Part shown: one piece after another, positions 43,578 to 52,626 of the stretch | Layout of the letters: each line of letters opens with the position of its first letter | Numbering within the stretch: position 1 is the stretch's first letter | Assembly: GCA_949287835.1 (NCBI GenBank) | Contig: CASEHV010000023.1 | Span: forward strand, 1-64,000 | DNA: 64,000 bases | Source: an uncultured Helicobacter sp. | Lineage (GTDB): Bacteria; Campylobacterota; Campylobacteria; Campylobacterales; Helicobacteraceae | Direction: 5' to 3' | Made by a program: the position numbers and the translations under genes | Notes under the pieces: model-generated | What the model saw: the letters and a program-made list of their open reading frames with translations, nothing else | Database searches by the model: none | What the model was told of the DNA's origin: nothing

Positions 43578-44609
43578 TCAATGATTATATTTTTGATAAA
43601 AAGTTTTTCCAAAGATTCTTATTATAGTCTGTTTTTTGCTTATGCGGATTCTAAAATTATTTCGTCTCCATTCCTTAAAACTCTGCGTATTTGCTAGTAG
43701 CTCTTCTGCATTTTTCGCTATTAAAAGCTCTTTCAAAAATTTATTATTATTGATAATTTGTTGTGGCATATCTAGCTTTTGTATAAAATTTTTTAATTGA
43801 TGAAAATAATTTGGATAATGTTTTAAATAATCTTTGTTAGGTTTTATAATATGTGTCGGGAGGATATACTCTTGCAATAAATTATGTTTCTCAAAATACT
43901 CATACATTGCCCTAAATGATTCTATTAAATCCTCTGGTTTATGCAGCACTTTTGTAAGAGACTTCTCCCTTATTCGATAAAAATATGTGGCGCCTCTTGT
44001 TAAAATCTCTTTTCCTGCCTTTATGTTTGCAAATACCAAAAACGCTACATCTTCGCCAATGCTTACTTTTGGGAATCTAATATCTTTTACGAGTGAAATA
44101 TCAAATACGCAACGCCACAAATCAGTCTTACTAGCTGGGTTATCTTTCCTTATCAACCTAACTTTGCCTTTTGTTTTTTTACCAAGTTTGCAAAATATAT
44201 TACTATCATATTTATTATCATTAAACATTACTACATCTTTTGTTTTAACAAGTACTGCATTATGAGATTCTAATGAATAAATAAGATTTTCATAATAATC
44301 CCTTGCTATAACATCATCTGGGTCCACCATTCCTACATATTTTGTATCTTGCTTATTATCATTTGAATATAGATACCGCAATCCCGTATTTCTAGCCTCC
44401 CCTGCACCTTTATTTTCTTGATTGATTAATATAAAGCGGGAATCTTGTTTTGTATATTCTCTTATAATTTCTGCACTATTGTCTGTGCTACCATCATTTA
44501 TTAGGATTGCTTGAAAGTTTGTGTAAGTTTGATGTTTTATAGAATCCAAACATTCTCTTATATATTTTTCTACATTATAAACAGGTATGATAATTGATAA
44601 TGCTTTCAT
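43578..44609 (-). CDS. Glycosyltransferase family 2 (GT-A)
   Basis: GT-A fold starting SIIIPVYNVEKYIRECLDSIKHQTY with nucleotide-binding LINDGSTDNSAEII and metal/acceptor DPDD in GMVDPDDVIARDYYE; ISIGEDVAF-like VSIGEDVAF is the base region. 343 residues with a C-terminal helical extension. It probably acts in lipooligosaccharide or capsule synthesis; donor and acceptor are unknown. Isolated from other sugar genes. Confidence 0.9.
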   Translation of the reverse strand: MKALSIIIPVYNVEKYIRECLDSIKHQTYTNFQAILINDGSTDNSAEIIREYTKQDSRFILINQENKGAGEARNTGLRYLYSNDNKQDTKYVGMVDPDDVIARDYYENLIYSLESHNAVLVKTKDVVMFNDNKYDSNIFCKLGKKTKGKVRLIRKDNPASKTDLWRCVFDISLVKDIRFPKVSIGEDVAFLVFANIKAGKEILTRGATYFYRIREKSLTKVLHKPEDLIESFRAMYEYFEKHNLLQEYILPTHIIKPNKDYLKHYPNYFHQLKNFIQKLDMPQQIINNNKFLKELLIAKNAEELLANTQSFKEWRRNNFRIRISKKQTIIRIFGKTFYQKYNH

Positions 44610-44648
44610 GAATTATTCCACAATGTTTCTTAAAAGATTCTATCATAA

Positions 44649-45452
44649 ATGGCATGTAAATTGCTTTATTCACGCATAGCAAAGGATATGTTTGGAAAGA
44701 TTATGAAAAATCAGTATTTACTTAAAACAGGCATTGGTAGTTCAAATGGAATCATATATCAAGATAATAGCGAAGTTATGCTAGAGAGATTAGATTCTGT
44801 ATTTGCCAAGCTATTTTACAGGGGGATTAATCATGCGGAGGTCAGCGGTCTTTTATCTCATGTAAAGGGATTAAATATTATTAGTAAAAAAAGTCTTTTT
44901 CAGGCTTATGGCAATGATGAAGCAATAAAAAAATATAACAAAAAAGCTAATGTAAAACAAAAAAGCGATATGAATCAAGTAGTCCTAGAAGAGCAGAAAC
45001 ATAAAACACAGATTCTATATAATCATCTAAAAAGCACAAATAATATTACACATTCAGCCAGTCAAAATAAAGATTTTTTCGATGTAGCAAACTCTAGTTT
45101 GGATTCAAATGAAGCATTAGAGCTAAATGAGAATCTAGCTGAGCTTAAAGATTCCATGCCCAGTAATCAGGATTTGAAGAAAGACTCATTTATTACCCTT
45201 GTAAATCCATATAAGCTACGAAAATATTCCTTTACCATACCCGAATATATAACACTCATTTTAAATATCACAAAGAAAAGTAAGATATTTGTATATTGCC
45301 CCCTAGATTTAGCCTCACCTTTGGAATCCTCAGAGGTTAATTATCTCTTTCCCATTGTGTTTAATACAGAAACAAAATTTGCCGCACAGATTCCACTCTC
45401 TATCATGGATTATCCAGATTTTAACTCACAAAAGCTAAAAGATATTATGTAA
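44649..45452 (+). CDS. Unknown protein upstream of a peptide ABC permease
   Basis: Not recognised. No signal peptide and no clear membrane segment. It has a Lys/Glu-rich helical middle (about 95-165) with SDMNQVVLEEQKHKTQ and a C-terminal beta part FTIPEYITLILNITKKSKIFVYCPLDL and FPIVFNTETKFAAQIPLS. It is 24 bases before the ABC permease and may share its transcript. Alternative starts are ATG at 44688 and, with a GGAAAG site, 44703, so residues 1-18 are uncertain. Confidence 0.55.
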   Translation: MACKLLYSRIAKDMFGKIMKNQYLLKTGIGSSNGIIYQDNSEVMLERLDSVFAKLFYRGINHAEVSGLLSHVKGLNIISKKSLFQAYGNDEAIKKYNKKANVKQKSDMNQVVLEEQKHKTQILYNHLKSTNNITHSASQNKDFFDVANSSLDSNEALELNENLAELKDSMPSNQDLKKDSFITLVNPYKLRKYSFTIPEYITLILNITKKSKIFVYCPLDLASPLESSEVNYLFPIVFNTETKFAAQIPLSIMDYPDFNSQKLKDIM

Positions 45453-45475
45453 AACCTAAATCACAAGGAATCATA

Positions 45476-46492
45476 GTGCTAGAGAGACATTCTTTATGGA
45501 ATCAAAGATTGCATAAATTCCTGCAAAACAGACGTGCGAAATACTGCCTAATCATTTTCGTTCTAATATCTATCATTAGTTTTTTATCGCCAGTGATTGC
45601 CAATGATAAGCCTATTTTGATTTATAAGGATTCTAAGTTTTATTTCCCCATATTTAGCGATTATAAGGAAAGTGATTTTGGCGGGGACTTTGACACCACC
45701 CCTGACTATAAAGACCCATTTGTAAGAAATCTTTTCAAAGATGATTTCATCATCTATCCGTTTATAGAGTATGCACCAGATAGTATAGACTGGGAGTTAA
45801 ATGCAATCCCTCCCACAAGTCCCAGTAAATCCCATATTCTAGGCACAGATGACCAAGGCAGAGATGTGGCATCACGACTTCTTTATGGATTAAAAACTTC
45901 TCTTTTATTTGGAATCTTACTTAGCATTTCTACTATTGTGATAGGAGTTTTTATAGGGGGGATACAGGGATATTATGGTGGATTGATAGATTTGCTAGGG
46001 CAGAGGGCTTTAGAAATATGGAGCGCTATTCCTACGTTGTTTTTAATTATTATTATCTCTAGTGTTTTGCTTCCTAATTTTTGGGTGATACTTTGCATTG
46101 TTATGTTGTTTAGCTGGACTAGCATAGTTGGCGTTGTTAGAGCGGAATTTCTTAGAGCTAGAGTTAGCGAGTATGTGAAAGCATCAAAGGCGTTAGGTTT
46201 TAGCGATTTTAGAATCATGTTTATACATATACTCCCAAATGCACTAGTGGCTACTATCACATATATGCCATTTATTATGGTAGGTAGCATTGCGACATTA
46301 GCTAGTCTTGATTTTCTAGGATTTGGTATGCCATTAGGTAGCCCTAGCCTTGGTGAATTACTAAATCAAGGCAAAAATAATATACAATCCCCGCATTTAG
46401 CAATCATAGGTTTTATATCCATGACACTACTATTATCATCTTTAATATTCATAGGCGAGGGGGCAAGAGATGCTTTTAGCGATAAAAGCTAA
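45476..46492 (+). CDS. Oligopeptide-type ABC transporter permease (OppC/YejE-like)
   Basis: Inner-membrane permease with an N-terminal TM (about 18-40), a long periplasmic loop, then LGTDDQGRDVASRLLYGLKTSLLFGI and the EAA loop EYVKASKALGFSDFRIMFIHILPNALV. GTG start at 45476 with AAGGAA six bases upstream. No OppB, ATPase or binding gene is adjacent; only one permease of the pair is here, as in H. pylori opp gene islands. It ends 4 bases inside the convergent ubiX end. Long periplasmic insert (about 60-115) resembles YejE. Confidence 0.88.
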   Translation: MLERHSLWNQRLHKFLQNRRAKYCLIIFVLISIISFLSPVIANDKPILIYKDSKFYFPIFSDYKESDFGGDFDTTPDYKDPFVRNLFKDDFIIYPFIEYAPDSIDWELNAIPPTSPSKSHILGTDDQGRDVASRLLYGLKTSLLFGILLSISTIVIGVFIGGIQGYYGGLIDLLGQRALEIWSAIPTLFLIIIISSVLLPNFWVILCIVMLFSWTSIVGVVRAEFLRARVSEYVKASKALGFSDFRIMFIHILPNALVATITYMPFIMVGSIATLASLDFLGFGMPLGSPSLGELLNQGKNNIQSPHLAIIGFISMTLLLSSLIFIGEGARDAFSDKS

Positions 46493-47049
46493 CCCCACCT
46501 CCTAAACAACTCATTCTCTATCCCAAGCATATCAAAATATCTTCCTATCAAAAAGTCATGCAATGCCTCAAGAGTATTTAGTCCCGCATAGTATCCAGCC
46601 ACAGGGGGGGCAATGCAGACGCCGCTAAGTGAGAGTTTGTGCATATTCTCTAATAAAATTGTGCTAAGCGGCATCTCTCTTAAACATAAAATTAACTTTC
46701 TACCCTCCTTTAGACACACCGCACACACACGTTTTAAAAGATTACTTTGCGATCCACTAGCGACAGCAGAGAGTGTATTGCTACTTGTAGGTAGGACAAT
46801 GCAGGATTCAAAATAAAAGCTACCACTTGCTAATTTACTACACATCTTTTTGTGAATCTCTATATTTTCACTTCTTATATTCTCGATTTCACGTATTAAA
46901 CTTGTATTTCTCTCTACCTTGCATAGAAACTCTGAATTCTTGCTTGGCACGACATATAGCATATAATCCTTTGGGAAATGCCTTATAAAATTAAAGGTAA
47001 GCTCCAGCGAACTCCCCCCACTAATGCCTAACACTATAGATTTTTTCAT
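46489..47049 (-). CDS. ubiX: Flavin prenyltransferase UbiX
   Basis: Makes the prenylated FMN cofactor for UbiD-type decarboxylases. The N-terminus has VLGISGGSSLELTFNFIR (FMN/phosphate loop), later VLPTSSNTLSAVASG and LCLREMPLSTILLENMHKLSLSGVCIAPPVAG, the typical UbiX C-terminal half. 186 residues as expected. It begins where nadE ends and overlaps the permease by 4 bases. UbiD is not in the window; in Helicobacter it serves menaquinone by the futalosine route (inference). Confidence 0.93.
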   Translation of the reverse strand: MKKSIVLGISGGSSLELTFNFIRHFPKDYMLYVVPSKNSEFLCKVERNTSLIREIENIRSENIEIHKKMCSKLASGSFYFESCIVLPTSSNTLSAVASGSQSNLLKRVCAVCLKEGRKLILCLREMPLSTILLENMHKLSLSGVCIAPPVAGYYAGLNTLEALHDFLIGRYFDMLGIENELFRRWG

Positions 47050-47796
47050 TTAAACCTCTAAAATATATGGTAGCTCTCTTTTGAAAGCATTTTTTACTAT
47101 TCTATCACTAAGCGATGAAATCATCTCTTGAGAAAAACCGCTTATTTTCCCCACATCACCATCGCATTGCAGAAAAGATTCTAAGAATCTATCTATCTCA
47201 TTGTATGAGTATCCAATCTCAGCCTCATCACTTTGCCCATCATATAAATCTGCACTAGGCTTTTTTGTGATAAAAATCTCTGGGAGACAAAGCAGTCTTG
47301 CTATCTCATAGACTTGCGTTTTATAGAATCTACCCAGCGGATTTATCGCATGTGCTAGGTCGCCATGTATCGTTCCATAGCCTAGCATTAGCTCAGATTT
47401 ATTTGTCGTGCCAAGCACTAAGGCACTTCTTAGACTTGATAGATGATAAAGGATTATCATACGCATTCTAGCACAGAAATTTCCCTTTTGTAGCAAATCG
47501 TAACATTCAAAATTCCTCTCAAATGCACCCTCAAAATCGCTAAGAGATATAATCTCATAATCTATCTCAAACTCTTTGCATAGCATTACAGAATCATCTA
47601 TGCTGCTTTGCGATGAAGCGCTAGAGGGCATAATAATAGCGTCCAAATCTAGCCTAGCCCTTTTACACAATACCGCTACGACCGCACTATCTATCCCTCC
47701 GCTAAGTCCTAAAATAGCTTTGTTAAAGCCCCTCTTGCTAAAGGCTTTTTGTAAAGATAGGATAAGAGATTCTATGTCTTCTTTGCAAATTGCCAT
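47050..47796 (-). CDS. nadE: NAD synthetase
   Basis: Ammonia-dependent NAD synthetase: P-loop GLSGGIDSAVVAVLCKRA near 31-48, NKSELMLGYGTIHGDLAHAINPLG and KKPSADLYDGQSDEAEIGYSYNEID. 248 residues, with no glutaminase domain, so it uses free ammonia as in Helicobacter. A GTG at 47799 precedes the ATG at 47796; I use the ATG. The gene stops right before ubiX. Confidence 0.95.
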   Translation of the reverse strand: MAICKEDIESLILSLQKAFSKRGFNKAILGLSGGIDSAVVAVLCKRARLDLDAIIMPSSASSQSSIDDSVMLCKEFEIDYEIISLSDFEGAFERNFECYDLLQKGNFCARMRMIILYHLSSLRSALVLGTTNKSELMLGYGTIHGDLAHAINPLGRFYKTQVYEIARLLCLPEIFITKKPSADLYDGQSDEAEIGYSYNEIDRFLESFLQCDGDVGKISGFSQEMISSLSDRIVKNAFKRELPYILEV

Positions 47797-47932
47797 CACT
47801 AAGCACCCCTGTTATAGAATCTAAAAGCCGATTCTAACAAAAAATATTTCAACCACTTAATATTATTTTAAGACTTTTTTGATTAGAATCTACATTTACT
47901 TTTTATATCACCCTGTTTTAAAGGAGATAGTG

Positions 47933-48448
47933 ATGGCTGATGTCAAAAGGCGCGACTTCTTAGGCATGGCACTAGGTGGCGTAGCTGGCGTTGGTGCTAT
48001 TGCCGCACTTGTAGCTATGAAAAAAACTTGGGACCCCCTTCCTAGCGTTGTATCTGCGGGTTTTACTACCGTCGATGTCAAGGATATGAAAGAGGGCGAA
48101 ATGATGGATACAAAATGGCGAGGTAAGCCCGTATATATAGTTAAGAAACGTGCAGATGATAGGATTGTAGAATCTAGGGATTTCAAGCTAGGCGATTCAT
48201 ATTATTGTGTCGGTATTAAGGTATGCACACATCTTGGCTGCATTCCACTTTGGAGAGAGGGCGAGGGGCATTTCCTCTGCCCATGCCATGGTGGGCAATT
48301 TACGCAAGATGGCGTAAATATCGCAGGCACACCGCCACCTAGACCTTTTGACATTCCGCCATTTGCTATAAAGGGTAGCTCCATTCTTGTGCTAGGTGAG
48401 GTAGGACAGGAGTATCAGGCAATGATGGCTAAGGCTACTAAGGCATAA
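47933..48448 (+). CDS. petA: Ubiquinol/menaquinol cytochrome c reductase Rieske subunit
   Basis: Rieske iron-sulfur protein of complex III. Tat-type start DVKRRDFLGMALGGVAGVGAIAA, TM helix, then cluster ligands CTHLGC and CPCHGG. AAGGAG six bases before the ATG at 47933 decides the start over an in-frame ATG at 47879. First gene of petABC, 9 bases before petB. It oxidises menaquinol in the periplasm. Confidence 0.96.
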   Translation: MADVKRRDFLGMALGGVAGVGAIAALVAMKKTWDPLPSVVSAGFTTVDVKDMKEGEMMDTKWRGKPVYIVKKRADDRIVESRDFKLGDSYYCVGIKVCTHLGCIPLWREGEGHFLCPCHGGQFTQDGVNIAGTPPPRPFDIPPFAIKGSSILVLGEVGQEYQAMMAKATKA

Positions 48449-48457
48449 GGAGAGAGA

Positions 48458-49690
48458 ATGGCACATATTAGAGAAGCAAAGAGCATAGGAGATTGGCTAG
48501 ACCAAAGGCTTGCTACGAACAAGCTTTTGGAAGTCATGATGACGAAGTATTGGATTCCAAAAAATATCAACTGGCTATGGGCTATGGGCGTCGTGCTTAT
48601 GGCGTTATTTGGTATGCTAGTAGTGAGTGGAATCTTTCTTTTGATGTATTACAAACCCGATAAATTACTCGCTTATGATTCTGTTAATTATACGATTATG
48701 CAGGAAGTCGCTTTTGGGTGGCTTTGGCGTCATATACATGCAGTAGCGGCTAGTATGGTATTTGTCATCATCTATATACACATGTTTGTGGGAATCTACT
48801 ATGGCTCATACAAACGTGGCAGGGAGATGATATGGATTAGCGGTATGTTGCTATTTGTCGTGTTCTCTGCGGAGGCATTTAGTGGTTATATGCTACCTTG
48901 GGGGCAGATGAGTTATTGGGCTGCTGCGGTTATTACGAATCTATTTGGTGGCATACCTATCATTGGTAGCGATTTGGTAGAGTGGATACGTGGTAACTAT
49001 GTCGTAGAGGATTCTACACTTACTAGATTCTTTATGCTACATGTATTCTTGCTACCTGTGGCTATTTTGTCAATCATTGCCATACACTTCTATTCTCTTA
49101 GAATCCCGCATGTCAATAACCAAGAGGGAGAGGAGATAGATTTTGAGGCAGAGGCACAGAGATATATGGGTGGTGATAAGAAGAATGCGAAGGTTATTAG
49201 ATTCTGGCCTGACTTCTTGTGTAAAGATATTTTTATCCTATCGCTATTTATGATTCTATTCTTTGCCCTTGTGTGCTATCACTATGACTTTGCTATGGAC
49301 CCTATCAACTTCTCTAGGGCAAATGATGTCGCCACACCGCCGCATATCTATCCTGAGTGGTATTTCCTCTGGAGCTATGAGGTTTTACGTGGAATCTTCT
49401 TTAGTGCCGATTTGGGCTTTGTATTCTTTGGCGTAGCACAGGCTATTTTCTTCTTATTGCCATGGCTTGATAGGAGTAAGGTCGTAGCCCCAGCACATAA
49501 ACGACCCGGTTTCTTGCTTTTCTATGCGTTATTAATTGTGGATTTAATCGTTCTTACAATCTATGGTAAGCTACCGCCAGATGGCAGTGCGAAATATGTC
49601 GGACTTGTAGCCTCACTTGGCTTTATGGCGTTATTCTTTATAATATTGCCTCTTGTAACGAGTGCAGAAAAAGGTAAGGGTGGTAAGTAA
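48458..49690 (+). CDS. petB: Cytochrome b subunit of the bc1 complex
   Basis: Multi-TM cytochrome b of 410 residues carrying the two haem b groups: helix ligand histidines in WLWRHIHAVAASMVFV and FMLHVFLLPVAILSIIAIH, with LPWGQMSYWAAAV, the Qo PEWYF motif in HIYPEWYFLWSYE and C-terminal helices. Cytosolic N-terminus. It overlaps the petC start by one base (TAATG). Menaquinol oxidation at Qo, electrons to PetA. Confidence 0.96.
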   Translation: MAHIREAKSIGDWLDQRLATNKLLEVMMTKYWIPKNINWLWAMGVVLMALFGMLVVSGIFLLMYYKPDKLLAYDSVNYTIMQEVAFGWLWRHIHAVAASMVFVIIYIHMFVGIYYGSYKRGREMIWISGMLLFVVFSAEAFSGYMLPWGQMSYWAAAVITNLFGGIPIIGSDLVEWIRGNYVVEDSTLTRFFMLHVFLLPVAILSIIAIHFYSLRIPHVNNQEGEEIDFEAEAQRYMGGDKKNAKVIRFWPDFLCKDIFILSLFMILFFALVCYHYDFAMDPINFSRANDVATPPHIYPEWYFLWSYEVLRGIFFSADLGFVFFGVAQAIFFLLPWLDRSKVVAPAHKRPGFLLFYALLIVDLIVLTIYGKLPPDGSAKYVGLVASLGFMALFFIILPLVTSAEKGKGGK

Positions 49691-51177
49691 TGAGAGAGAT
49701 TAAAATATTTGTCATTGTAGCTGTTATCATCGGCGTTATTTACTACGGCGTAGAGCCTTTGGCACATCATGCTATGCATCCTGATACCGCCGCTAGTGAT
49801 TATGAGTTTAAAGATTTAGAGAAATTTGGCAAATTTGACTTTGCTAATGCCAATGCAGATAATGGGAAAGAGTTGTTCGCTAATAATTGTGCTAGTTGCC
49901 ACAATGTAGCCGTAGAAAAAAGCAAAGACTTTAATATGGCAAATCCAAAGGCTGTATTCCCCGCAGAGAAAGGCGGCGTGATTCCCCCAGATTTATCTAA
50001 CATAGGCGGGATTTTACATCCGCAGTTCCTAGCGCATTTTATCAAGGACCCTGTGAGGGCTACCTTGCTTGATGCTAAATTCCAAGTATCTTGCGAAGGA
50101 TTAGATGGCGAGGCAGCACAGACATGTGAAGCAAGAAATGAAGGCAAGGCTTCCTATCCTATGACTGCCTTTAATGGCTTATTAAGCGATGCGGAAATCG
50201 TAGATATTGTCGCATATTTGCAGAAAATTGCCCCAAAAAGCATGAGTGATAAAGAGGTCTTTATGGAGGCTTGTAATAGATGTCATGGAATCTATTACGA
50301 CAAAGGGCAGTATGACTCAAAGCTTTTTGCTAATCACAATGGCGAAGTGCAGAAACTCATCGATAGGGTAGAGAAAGAAGGAGCAGATTCTGTATTTGCC
50401 TCTCTAAGTGATGATGAGAAAAACTTTGTAGATTCCCTGCTTGCTACTCAGAAGATTCATGACAAAATGAACTTTAGCGAGGAGGAGCTAGACAAGGAAG
50501 ATGGTCCAAATGCAGCTATAAGTGTTAAGATGATAACTACAAATCCAGAGGACAAGGATAATTATCAATTCGACGCATTGCTTAAATCCTCTCTTAGAAT
50601 CTCGGATTTCAAGGGTGGGGTAGCTGCACTTACAAATGGTGAGCTAATCAGAGATTACTTGGGTAATGTGCCACCAGATTTATCTATGATGATTCGAGAA
50701 AAAGGAGCGCATGAGTTAGCCGCATTTATCAATAATCCTCGCAAGGTTGCGTATATAGACATACAAAAGGCTATTTTAAATAAACTTGCAAAAGATGAGC
50801 AAGATAAAGAAATAGCTGCACTACCAGCAGACTTAGACGATGAGGCTAAAAAGGCAAAGATAGATGATATCCGCTCTCAAGGCTATGAATTTTATGGAAT
50901 CAAGTTGCCAGAAAATACCACAAAAAGCCAGTGGCAAGATTCACGAGATTATACAAATATGGCTTATGACATGGGCGTAATGCCACCTGGAAAAGCTATG
51001 CCTAGAGTGGGACTAACCAAAGAGGCAGAAGAGCAGGTAGTTAGCTATCTAAGTGCCATAGGTGATAGCAAGAAAGAGCAAAGAGAGTCACTTGGCAAAT
51101 GGATAATAGGCTTCTTTATCCTACTAGCAGCTCTTGCATATCTATGGAAAGGCAAGATTTGGAGGGAGTTGCATTAA
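49690..51177 (+). CDS. petC: Di-haem cytochrome c subunit PetC of the bc1 complex
   Basis: N-terminal anchor (about 6-25), then haem site CASCHN near 57 and second CNRCHG near 195, plus a C-terminal membrane anchor WIIGFFILLAALAYLWKG. It is 495 residues, which looks long for a di-haem PetC: between 270 and 470 lies a segment with no haem site, containing VPPDLSMMIREKG, a copy of the IPPDLSNIGG motif near 105. This looks like a third, haemless cytochrome-like repeat. It passes electrons to periplasmic cytochrome c for the cbb3 oxidase. Confidence 0.92.
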   Translation: MREIKIFVIVAVIIGVIYYGVEPLAHHAMHPDTAASDYEFKDLEKFGKFDFANANADNGKELFANNCASCHNVAVEKSKDFNMANPKAVFPAEKGGVIPPDLSNIGGILHPQFLAHFIKDPVRATLLDAKFQVSCEGLDGEAAQTCEARNEGKASYPMTAFNGLLSDAEIVDIVAYLQKIAPKSMSDKEVFMEACNRCHGIYYDKGQYDSKLFANHNGEVQKLIDRVEKEGADSVFASLSDDEKNFVDSLLATQKIHDKMNFSEEELDKEDGPNAAISVKMITTNPEDKDNYQFDALLKSSLRISDFKGGVAALTNGELIRDYLGNVPPDLSMMIREKGAHELAAFINNPRKVAYIDIQKAILNKLAKDEQDKEIAALPADLDDEAKKAKIDDIRSQGYEFYGIKLPENTTKSQWQDSRDYTNMAYDMGVMPPGKAMPRVGLTKEAEEQVVSYLSAIGDSKKEQRESLGKWIIGFFILLAALAYLWKGKIWRELH

Positions 51178-51410
51178 TATCTTTTAATAGCTTGGGTGGT
51201 ATTTGTTGCTCGAGTATGCTTGTTATTGTTGGTTTTGTGGTAGAAATGGTTTTATCATGATTCTACCTAGTTTTCATATAAATTATTGAAATGAAGTTTT
51301 CTTAGAATCAAGATATATTTCTTGCGTATATTTATAGTATTATATAAATTTTAGAAATTTATTTTATTTAAGAATTTTTTAAGTTAGTCTATGCTACAAT
51401 TTCAATTTTT

Positions 51411-51495
51411 GCGGAAGTGGCGAAATTGGCAGACGCACCAGACTTAGGATCTGGCGCCGCAAGGCGTGGAGGTTCAAGTCCTCTCTTCCGCACCA
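51411..51495 (+). tRNA. tRNA-Leu (TAG)
   Basis: 85 bases including encoded CCA. Acceptor GCGGAAG pairs with CTTCCGC; anticodon loop ACTTAGGAT gives TAG; long variable arm as in leucine tRNA. First of five. TACAAT at 51395-51400 could be its -10 box. Confidence 0.93.
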
Positions 51496-51505
51496 TTCTA
51501 TGTTT

Positions 51506-51580
51506 GCGGGAATAGCTCAGTGGTAGAGCACAACCTTGCCAAGGTTGGGGCCGCGGGTTCGATCCCCGTTTCCCGCTCCA
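51506..51580 (+). tRNA. tRNA-Gly (GCC)
   Basis: 75 bases, acceptor GCGGGAA with TTCCCGC, anticodon in CTTGCCAAG, T-loop GGTTCGATCC, CCA encoded. Ten bases after the leucine tRNA. Confidence 0.95.
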
Positions 51581-51612
51581 TATTTGTGATATTTAAAATT
51601 GTGATACTTATA

Positions 51613-51698
51613 GCCCAGGTGGTGGAAATGGTAGACACAAGGGACTTAAAATCCCTCGGACCTAGTCCGTACCGGTTCAAGTCCGGTCTTGGGCACCA
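51613..51698 (+). tRNA. tRNA-Leu (TAA)
   Basis: Acceptor GCCCAGG pairs with TCTTGGGC side; anticodon loop ACTTAAAAT gives TAA; long variable arm CTCGGACCTAGTCCGT; CCA encoded. Confidence 0.93.
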
Positions 51699-51705
51699 CC
51701 TATGT

Positions 51706-51780
51706 GGCGACATAGCCAAGTGGTAAGGCATGGGCCTGCAAAGCCTTGATTCCTCGGTTCAAATCCGAGTGTCGCCTCCA
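51706..51780 (+). tRNA. tRNA-Cys (GCA)
   Basis: 75 bases, acceptor GGCGACA with TGTCGCC, anticodon in CCTGCAAAG (GCA), GGTTCAAATCC T-arm and encoded CCA. Confidence 0.94.
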
Positions 51781-51782
51781 AT

Positions 51783-51869
51783 CGAGAGATGGCTGAGTGG
51801 TCGAAAGCGGCGGTCTTGAAAACCGTTGAGGCAAAACCTCCGGGGGTTCGAATCCCTCTCTCTCGGCCA
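51783..51869 (+). tRNA. tRNA-Ser (TGA)
   Basis: Acceptor CGAGAGA pairs with TCTCTCG; anticodon in TCTTGAAAA gives TGA; long variable arm TTGAGGCAAAACCTC; CCA encoded. Last of the five. Confidence 0.93.
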
Positions 51870-52074
51870 TGTTTTTAATATCCATAGTAAATTTTCATGT
51901 GTTATGTTACTTGTGATTTAATATTTTTTTTCAAGAACAAAATAGAATAAAAATCTTTTTCTAAAAAGATTTAATAATAAATCATTTTACTGTTTTTCAA
52001 AAGTCAGATATTAAAAACATTTTAGAATCCCGCAAACTCCTTGTAGAATTACATAAAAACTTAAAGGCATTGTA

Positions 52075-52626
52075 ATGCTAAGGATTTTAGCATTGTTTAT
52101 TATGATTATGATTCTAAACGCAGAGCCGTTAGATAGGGAGGAGTATATAGAGCAAGAGAGCGTTATAGAGCCTTTAGAGTTTATTATTAATTATAAATTC
52201 AAGCTAGAAAATGACATTCCATACGGTGAGAAATACGGCATATCCATACCCATAAACACTCTCAATCTAGCATGGCATCATAACAGGGTTAATTCCTGTC
52301 AGATAGATGTGGCAGAGAAATATGTGAATATCAAGCACTTCTCGCATTATACACAGGCAGAGAGTAGGGCATATAGCAAAAAACAATATCAATATTTGTT
52401 GTATAATCTATTACAAGAATATAAATCAGATGTGCTAGAGTGCCTTATGCTACATGAGAGCCGCATAGATGATATAAATTTAAGCATAAATTCAGAATCT
52501 AGGACTAATACTCTCGTTACGCTTAAGGCTTATGTGCTGGTAGGCTTTGATAGCGGGGTGCTAAACCTAGATTTATATGAGACTCTAACAAGGAGCAGTG
52601 GTGAAAATAGCCATAGTAGAAGATGA
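52075..52626 (+). CDS. Secreted protein of unknown function upstream of flgR
   Basis: Signal peptide MLRILALFIMIMILNA, mature part about 168 residues starting EPLDREEYIEQESVIEPLEF with polar, beta-rich character and two Cys (SCQID, LECLM). It overlaps the flgR start by 26 bases, so the two are translationally coupled. H. pylori also has a small unknown gene before flgR. No domain recognised; a flagellar or regulatory role is only positional. Confidence 0.65.
   Translation: MLRILALFIMIMILNAEPLDREEYIEQESVIEPLEFIINYKFKLENDIPYGEKYGISIPINTLNLAWHHNRVNSCQIDVAEKYVNIKHFSHYTQAESRAYSKKQYQYLLYNLLQEYKSDVLECLMLHESRIDDINLSINSESRTNTLVTLKAYVLVGFDSGVLNLDLYETLTRSSGENSHSRR

Noticed and set aside
51466-51885. 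Protein-coding frames across the tRNA cluster
   Set aside because: They lie on tRNA genes, and such translations are known artefacts of tRNA arrays.
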